Shown here: one piece after another, positions 59,317 through 64,000 of the stretch
Layout of the letters: each line of letters opens with the position of its first letter
Position numbering within the stretch: the first letter of the stretch is position 1
NCBI RefSeq assembly: GCF_003996855.1
Contig: NZ_NRQY01000001.1
Coordinates: forward strand, 2,004,311-2,068,310
Source: Morganella morganii
Lineage (GTDB): Bacteria; Pseudomonadota; Gammaproteobacteria; Enterobacterales; Enterobacteriaceae
DNA: 64,000 nucleotides
Direction of reading: 5' to 3'
Made by a program: the position numbers and the translations under genes
Notes under the pieces: model-generated
Databases searched by the model: none
Told to the model about the DNA's origin: nothing
What the model saw: only the letters and a program-made list of their open reading frames with translations

Positions 59317-59838
59317 CGGGAGAGGCGTCCGGTCAAATCCGGTGATCAGGCCATTGGTATCGATACAGAACCAGCCGCCGCCGGTCCACCAGGAGTGCTC
59401 GCCGTCCCCTTTTGTCACACAGCGCACACCGACCTCTGCCACACCATTCTTATAAGGATGTGCACAGTCATAAATCGCCGGAATCACCAGTTTTCCGGTT
59501 ACGCTGTCCGCGAAGCCGATTTTATCGCCGATCTTTATCCTGTATCGCCCTTCTGATGCATAATCCGGCCCGTTATCGAAAAAATACGGCTCATAAGGCT
59601 CCTGAAGAGTGACATCCTTAAAATGAAAACCGTAGCTCTTCTTGTCCTGATACAGACAGAGCTGGTACGGATTTTCCGGCCTGAAACAATCATCCGCATC
59701 TTCCGGGATTTCCGCATGTGTCCGCACCCATTCGCGGGCTTTTTCTGCCTGCACGTCCGTACCGGCGAATGCGGTCAGCGGCAGCAGCAGCAGCAGCAGC
59801 ATGGTAAAGATTATTCCCGGTATTCTGCATCTCATCAT
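59311..59838 (-). CDS. WG-repeat-like secreted protein
   Basis: About 175 residues: a signal peptide (hydrophobic stretch of Leu ending F-A-G), then WG-type repeats (for example Y-R-I-K-I-G-D-K-I-G-F-A-D and G-K-L-V-I-P-A-I-Y-D near residues 100-130). The start at 59838 follows GGAGGAAGAA. WG repeats mediate protein contacts. Convergent with the DUF3592 gene. No known partner. Confidence 0.65.
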   Translation of the reverse strand: MMRCRIPGIIFTMLLLLLLPLTAFAGTDVQAEKAREWVRTHAEIPEDADDCFRPENPYQLCLYQDKKSYGFHFKDVTLQEPYEPYFFDNGPDYASEGRYRIKIGDKIGFADSVTGKLVIPAIYDCAHPYKNGVAEVGVRCVTKGDGEHSWWTGGGWFCIDTNGLITGFDRTPLPL

Positions 59839-59915
59839 TTCTTCCTCCGGCTGACCACTGTCTGTAATGCCTTCCGTCATAATACACCGGAAGGTCATTA
59901 CCGATATTACCCCGG

Positions 59916-61094
59916 TCAGCCGGTAACGACCACCGACGCCGCAGCCTGTTTTGCCGCCGCCACCGCGTCCTGCACGGTTGGTGCCAGTGCCAGGGCAACG
60001 CCCATGCGCCGGGAACCGTCAATTTCCGGTTTGGCAAACAGGCGGAGTTGCACAGTACCGGTCAGCGCGTTTTCCAGCCCGCTGTAACGAACATCATCAC
60101 TTCGCAGTGACGGCAGGATCACGGCTGAAGCTGCCGGGCGGTACTGAATGATCCCGCCGGCCGGTAATCCGAGAAACGCCCGCACATGCAGGGCAAATTC
60201 AGAAATATTCTGTGAAATCAGTGTGACCAGCCCGGTATCGTGAGGACGCGGTGAGACCTCATTAAAAATAATATCCTCACCGCGGACAAACAGCTCGACA
60301 CCAAACAAACCATAGCCGCCCAGCCCGTTAACGATAGTCTCCGCCACTTGCTGTGCCCGCGCCAGAACCGCATCCGGCATAGCCTGCGGCTGCCAGGATT
60401 CACGGTAATCCCCGCGCTCCTGACGATGACCGACCGGCGCGCAGAAATGCACACCATCCGCCGCACGGACAGTCAGCAGGGTAATTTCATAATCGAAGTC
60501 AATCATCCGCTCGACAATAACCCGCCCTTTTCCGGCACGTCCCGCTTCCTGAGAGGCCAGCCAGGCGTCGTGCAGTGTGCTTTCATCACGGATAATGCTC
60601 TGCCCTTTACCCGATGAACTCATCACCGGCTTGATAATACAGGGGAATCCAATCTCACCGGCGGCACGGATAAAAGACGCCTCATCATCGGCAAAACGGT
60701 ATTCTGACGTCATCAGCCCCAGCTCTTCTGCGGCCAGGCGGCGGATGCCCTCACGGTTCATGGTCAGTTTTACCGCGTTGGCACAGGGCACGACATGAAA
60801 GCCTTCCTGCTCAAGCCGGTACAGCGTGTCTGTCGCGATGGCTTCAATTTCCGGCACAATATGATCAGGCTTCTCTTTCCGGATAACCGCTTCCAGCTCC
60901 GCGCCATCCAGCATATTGATCACATAGCGGCGGTGCGCGATATGCATCGCCGGTGCATTGTCGTAACGATCCACCGCGATCACTTCAATACCGAGCCGCT
61001 GACACTCAATCGCCACTTCTTTGCCCAGTTCACCTGCACCCAGCAGCATCACCTTCGTTGCACCCGGGCGTAATGCCGTACCTAATGTTGTCAT
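59916..61094 (-). CDS. purT: formate-dependent phosphoribosylglycinamide formyltransferase
   Basis: A 392-residue ATP-grasp enzyme, identical in length to E. coli PurT, which uses formate and ATP to formylate GAR in purine synthesis. Typical blocks: [22 protein letters not shown] and E-V-S-P-R-P-H-D-T. Start at 61094 (M-T-T-L-G) is the family start. A PurR-like box lies 47 bases upstream. Confidence 0.96.
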   Translation of the reverse strand: MTTLGTALRPGATKVMLLGAGELGKEVAIECQRLGIEVIAVDRYDNAPAMHIAHRRYVINMLDGAELEAVIRKEKPDHIVPEIEAIATDTLYRLEQEGFHVVPCANAVKLTMNREGIRRLAAEELGLMTSEYRFADDEASFIRAAGEIGFPCIIKPVMSSSGKGQSIIRDESTLHDAWLASQEAGRAGKGRVIVERMIDFDYEITLLTVRAADGVHFCAPVGHRQERGDYRESWQPQAMPDAVLARAQQVAETIVNGLGGYGLFGVELFVRGEDIIFNEVSPRPHDTGLVTLISQNISEFALHVRAFLGLPAGGIIQYRPAASAVILPSLRSDDVRYSGLENALTGTVQLRLFAKPEIDGSRRMGVALALAPTVQDAVAAAKQAAASVVVTG

Positions 61095-61140
61095 CACTGT
61101 CACCTGTTCATGAATACCGGAAAATTGGGCATCATTATAT

Positions 61141-61156
61141 ACGCAATCGTTTGCTT
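61141..61156. promoter_or_regulatory. PurR box of purT
   Basis: ACGCAATCGTTTGCTT matches the consensus ACGCAAACGTTTGCGT at 13 of 16 positions, 47 bases before the purT ATG on the minus strand. Confidence 0.75.
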
Positions 61157-61185
61157 TAGTCACGAAATAAGCAGTTCACCTGTCA

Positions 61186-62103
61186 TCACAGTGATCTGCG
61201 GGATTTGATACCCAGACCGGCTTTGGCTGTGTTTTTCCGGTGATGGCGGATAAGAGACAGAATACAGAACAGCAATCCCAGCCAGATTAATGAGAAACTG
61301 ACACCTTTCACGGAATCAAAATGCTCATTAAAAAGGAATACCGCCAGCAGGAACTGAATGGTCGGCTCCAGATACTGCGCCAGACCGATCGTGGTGAGAG
61401 TGGTGGCACGCACAGCCGCCGTAAAGAACAACAGCGGCAGCAGCGTGACAGGTGCTGTCAGAATAAAACAGATACGGGTAAAAGTATCTGATGTGCTGAA
61501 TGTGCCCGTTCCGCTGTTTTCAAGCCAGAAGTACAGTGCGATGGCCACCGGCAGCAGCCAGAGACTTTCAATCAGCAGTGAGGTCGTCAGATCATAGCGG
61601 ATAAATTTGCGGATAAACCCGTAAAGCGCAAACGCAGAGCCCATTATAAGAGCCAGTTTCGGCAGACTGCCATACTGAAAAAGCTGATAACCAACCCCGG
61701 CGCAGACAAAAATCAGTGCCGTTTTTTCTGCCGGCTTCAGGCGTTCATGCAGGAAACTTACACCCAGTAAAATAGAAAACAACGGCGTAATGAAATACCC
61801 CATGCTGGCTTCCAGCACTAAATCATGCGTCATCGAATAGGTAAATGTACACCAGGATATCGCCATCACACTGGTGCTGAGCAGACAGAGCAGCAGCGAA
61901 CGTTTATCCTCCCATACCGCTTTTATCCCGGTACGGTTTTTTAAAAAGAAACGGACAAACAATAACAGCGGAATTGACCAGAGAACACGCTGAGATAACA
62001 ATTCCAGCGGCTGTACGCCGGGCAGGAGACGGTAAAAAAGCGGTGTGATCCCCCAGAGAAAATAAGAAAAAATCGCCAGCATTGCGCCGGATCGTAAAAA
62101 CAT
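61186..62103 (-). CDS. rarD: EamA-family transporter RarD
   Basis: A 305-residue protein with ten hydrophobic helices in two EamA halves. The F-S-Y-F-L-W-G-I-T-P start and E-P-T-I-Q-F-L-L-A-V-F-L-F-N-E near residue 245 agree with RarD (chloramphenicol sensitivity protein). Substrate unknown. It is upstream of purT in the same orientation. Confidence 0.9.
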   Translation of the reverse strand: MFLRSGAMLAIFSYFLWGITPLFYRLLPGVQPLELLSQRVLWSIPLLLFVRFFLKNRTGIKAVWEDKRSLLLCLLSTSVMAISWCTFTYSMTHDLVLEASMGYFITPLFSILLGVSFLHERLKPAEKTALIFVCAGVGYQLFQYGSLPKLALIMGSAFALYGFIRKFIRYDLTTSLLIESLWLLPVAIALYFWLENSGTGTFSTSDTFTRICFILTAPVTLLPLLFFTAAVRATTLTTIGLAQYLEPTIQFLLAVFLFNEHFDSVKGVSFSLIWLGLLFCILSLIRHHRKNTAKAGLGIKSRRSL

Positions 62104-62293
62104 GGTTCAGACAGTCCTGTTTATCATTATGTTATGACTATCATACCCCCCTGCCTTAAAAATCCCATGAGCCTGCTCAATTTATTTCCTGCTGCCGGCT
62201 TACCCCGGACACATCATATTCTATTCACCGGAACCAATACATTCACTACGCAGATATAACTATAAAATATCAATTTCGCTTGATTTTTTGTTT

Positions 62294-62305
62294 GGTAACG
62301 TTAAC
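62294..62305. promoter_or_regulatory. LacI-family operator-like palindrome 1
   Basis: GGTAACGTTAAC. Shares core TAACGTTAAC with two other sites nearby. Confidence 0.55.
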
Positions 62306-62357
62306 ATAATAAGTATCATTAACAAATCATTTTTGGGTATAATTCCTAATATTTGAT

Positions 62358-62369
62358 GTTAACGTTAAC
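62358..62369. promoter_or_regulatory. LacI-family operator-like palindrome 2
   Basis: GTTAACGTTAAC, a perfect palindrome, 64 bases after the first (center to center). Confidence 0.6.
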
Positions 62370-62425
62370 CTTGAGTAGTTATAGCTAGATAGATCCCCTG
62401 ATTTTTTATACTCTGAAAATCAATG

Positions 62426-62500
62426 CTATTCATAATACATTGATGATAAAAGACAAATAATCATTTCATTTTCATTTTCATGATAAATAGAGTAACACAT
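62426..62500 (-). CDS. possible small ORF with strong Shine-Dalgarno
   Basis: A 24-codon frame (M-C-Y-S-I-Y-H-E-N-E-N-E-M-I-I) opens 10 bases after a GGAGG at 62511-62515 on the minus strand and lies just below operator 3. It might be a small protein, a leader peptide or the start of a lost gene. No homology can be claimed. Confidence 0.25.
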   Translation of the reverse strand: MCYSIYHENENEMIICLLSSMYYE

Positions 62501-62585
62501 CAGATATTTACCTCCGGAGATTGAAAAATTTTTCGTGCGGTAGCTTTGTCTCAAAAAAGTATCAAAGCCTTTTTTAATTGAATAT

Positions 62586-62597
62586 TTTAACGTTAAC
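62586..62597. promoter_or_regulatory. LacI-family operator-like palindrome 3
   Basis: TTTAACGTTAAC, 228 bases from site 2 and about 90 bases upstream of a small ORF on the minus strand. Confidence 0.55.
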
Positions 62598-62758
62598 ATC
62601 GCAAGATAAGTAATATTAACTACCACCTTGATGATTAAAAATAAAAAACAATATTAAAGTACATAATTGAAAGTTTTGTGTTTAGCTCAAGCGAAATTAA
62701 TACTTAATGTTCCACTCAAAGCGACAGATAAGTCCGTGATTGTAAAAATAACGGCACA

Positions 62759-62829
62759 CTGATTTTTATCCGGCAACCCGTTTTGGGTTAATAAAAAAAA
62801 TTAACCAAATGGAAACGGATAAAAATCAG
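62759..62829. repeat. nested inverted repeats downstream of the LacI-family gene
   Basis: CTGATTTTTATCCG (62759-62772) is the exact reverse complement of CGGATAAAAATCAG (62816-62829). Inside is a second pair, GGTTAAT (62786-62792) and ATTAACC (62800-62806), flanking an A tract. On the minus strand this lies 30-100 bases past the regulator stop and could end its transcription or form an extended hairpin. Confidence 0.65.
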
Positions 62830-62862
62830 ATAAAAAGAAAGGATTGTGGAGATACCTGCGTG

Positions 62863-63861
62863 TCAGAGTGAATCTCTGCAAAGCATCCGGCAAGGGATAT
62901 AAGTAAGCCCGGACGAAGTCCGTCCTTCAATAAGATGCAGCGCCGCAGTTTCACCCAGCAGATGATACGGAGAGCGGATAGTCGTCAGAGGGGGATAAAA
63001 AAGTTCACCTGTACCGATCATGTTTTCAAAGCCGAGAATACCGGCCTGTTCCGGAATAGAAATACCCCAGGTTAATAAAACCTGATACGCAACAAAGGCG
63101 ATCTTGTCATTACCGCAGATAATGCAGTCAAATAACGGGACGTTACCGTCCGTGTAATGGTCTATCAGTGTCACAACGTCCCGGTAATGAATATCGGATA
63201 ATTTCATGTTGTGCTGGATCAGCTGAGTGACTGACAACCCCGCATTCAGCCACGCATGCTGAACCGCATCACGGCGCAGACCGGATGAAAGGCATTCCGC
63301 AGGCGGCCAGAGACAAAGCGGGCGGCGGTACCCCTGCTGAATAAGATATTCTGTCGCATCATACTGACCGTGGTAATCATCCGGAATATAAGCCGGTAAT
63401 GCCGTATCTCCGGGGTCAAAGCAGTTTGTTAATACCAGGTTTTTATCACGCAGTAATTCAGGAATGTCTATCTCACACAGTTCCGCACCGGTAATAATAA
63501 TGCCGTCGGGACGCCGGGAAAGAATTTGGCGGGCAGCACGGATCAGGTCATCTCCGGATGAAATATTAACAACAAAACTGTCCCAGCCGTATTTTTCTGC
63601 GCACTGTTCAATAGCCAGTAGTATTTCGACAGAAAATGGTGCTGAAGCTGTACCAATTGCTAATACACCCACACATGACAAATTTGTATTTTTACCTCTG
63701 ATTTTACGGGCTGATAAACCCGGCACATAATTCAGAACGTCAATAGCATGCTGAACCTGTTTCAACGTCTCAGGCTTCAACAAGTCAGGATTATTTATCG
63801 CCCTTGAAACAGTCATCAGTGAGACTGATGCCAGCCGGGCAACATCTTTCAGTGATGCCAT
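62863..63861 (-). CDS. LacI-family transcriptional regulator
   Basis: A 332-residue repressor with an N-terminal helix-turn-helix (S-L-K-D-V-A-R-L-A-S-V-S-L-M-T-V-S-R-A-I-N) and a periplasmic-binding-protein-like effector domain. The usual hinge block reads Y-V-P-G-L-S-A-R-K-I-R-G-K. The effector is unknown. Three palindromes of the type expected for this family lie within 600 bp downstream of it, not at its own promoter. It might regulate genes beyond the window or the lost operon. Confidence 0.88.
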   Translation of the reverse strand: MASLKDVARLASVSLMTVSRAINNPDLLKPETLKQVQHAIDVLNYVPGLSARKIRGKNTNLSCVGVLAIGTASAPFSVEILLAIEQCAEKYGWDSFVVNISSGDDLIRAARQILSRRPDGIIITGAELCEIDIPELLRDKNLVLTNCFDPGDTALPAYIPDDYHGQYDATEYLIQQGYRRPLCLWPPAECLSSGLRRDAVQHAWLNAGLSVTQLIQHNMKLSDIHYRDVVTLIDHYTDGNVPLFDCIICGNDKIAFVAYQVLLTWGISIPEQAGILGFENMIGTGELFYPPLTTIRSPYHLLGETAALHLIEGRTSSGLTYIPCRMLCRDSL

Positions 63862-64000
63862 ATTATTGTCAGTAAAAAATAAATGTTTGTTCTGTAGTGA
63901 GAAAAAGAAAGAAAAATGTGAACTGATATTTATAACATATGGTAATCCCCCCGAAAAAGCGGTGTGTTCATAAGTAGAATTTTCTCGTAATCTGAACTGA
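63862..64000. other. upstream region of the LacI-family gene
   Basis: 139 AT-rich bases to the window end. Holds the promoter of the regulator. No palindrome of the type seen downstream is present here. Confidence 0.4.

Larger units (their letters stand above)
62272..62698. repeat. 12-bp inverted repeat bracketing the operators
   Basis: AATTTCGCTTGA at 62272-62283 is the exact reverse complement of TCAAGCGAAATT at 62687-62698. They flank the ~400 bp region that holds all three palindromes. Could be the ends of a small mobile element remnant, but no transposase or target duplication is visible. Confidence 0.5.
62104..62862. other. 759-bp AT-rich region with LacI-type operators and inverted repeats
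   Basis: This long non-coding stretch between the minus-strand rarD and LacI-family genes contains three TTAACGTTAAC-type palindromes, a 24-codon frame with a good Shine-Dalgarno, and two inverted repeat sets (all listed separately). It is far AT-richer than the flanking genes. It looks like the regulatory front of an operon no longer present, or an insertion scar. Confidence 0.5.

Noticed and set aside
59771-59800. CAG/CTG-like triplet run (GCAGCAGCAGCAGCAGC) as a microsatellite of interest
   Set aside because: It encodes the Leu-rich signal peptide core of the WG-repeat protein; ordinary for a signal sequence.
62426-62626. 66-codon frame covering operator 3
   Set aside because: It runs through the palindrome and lacks a ribosome site for its first ATG; only the shorter internal frame has a Shine-Dalgarno.
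1-64000. CRISPR arrays, IS elements, tRNA or rRNA genes
   Set aside because: I looked for repeat-spacer arrays, transposase frames and tRNA-like sequences and saw none that I could support.

Overview
The window looks like a chromosomal segment of an enterobacterium of the Morganellaceae, most likely Morganella morganii or a close relative. Three things point there: the E. coli-like backbone order (erpA/hemL, mrcB-hrpB-sfsA-dksA-gluQ-pcnB-folK, yadGH-can-hpt-cueO-yacC), a tnaC-tnaA tryptophanase operon with a serralysin secretion locus and a diaminopimelate dehydrogenase, and loss of the pantothenate genes in a group described as pantothenate-requiring. The species call is inference from gene content; no database search was possible.

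Layout. 1-2 kb: radical-SAM gene and TorD-type chaperone with an FNR-like site. 2-4.2 kb: MORN-repeat and small secreted proteins, then erpA. 4.5-5.8 kb: hemL. 5.8-6.6 kb: a Tlde1-like L,D-transpeptidase toxin with a periplasmic immunity protein. 6.7-10.1 kb: a dms-type reductase locus with a broken catalytic gene. 10.5-11.3 kb: AraC-type regulator. 11.5-15.8 kb: selenocysteine formate dehydrogenase fdnGHI with deletions in two subunits. 16-26.6 kb: housekeeping block mrcB to folK plus a degenerate panC without panB. 26.6-32.8 kb: serralysin metalloprotease with inhibitor and type I exporter. 33-37.4 kb: yadGH, can, an AT-rich two-gene cassette of unknown function, hpt. 37.5-42.5 kb: cueO with an amber stop, yacC, and a collapsed uhp/afu hexose-phosphate locus. 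42.5-47.5 kb: Tat-exported amidohydrolase, lipoprotein, TetR-controlled UPF0261/PEP-hydrolase pair. 47.6-50.6 kb: tnaC-tnaA-mtr. 50.9-58.5 kb: DAP dehydrogenase, MATE pump, cysteine desulfidase, YjiA GTPase, BtsT pyruvate transporter. 58.8-64 kb: two small hypotheticals, purT with a PurR box, rarD, and a LacI-family regulator next to three orphan operator-like palindromes.

The most striking theme is gene decay in accessory metabolism set among intact core genes. About ten lesions are visible: deletions at or near short direct repeats (fdnG, fdnH), larger junction deletions (dmsA, a dmsD-like gene, uhpA/afuB, UPF0261), single-base shifts (zap exporter ATPase, protease inhibitor, UPF0261), two amber codons (cueO, afuC) and active-site loss (panC). 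Some single-base lesions could be sequencing errors; the large deletions are harder to explain that way. I did not find a CRISPR array, tRNA, rRNA or insertion sequence.
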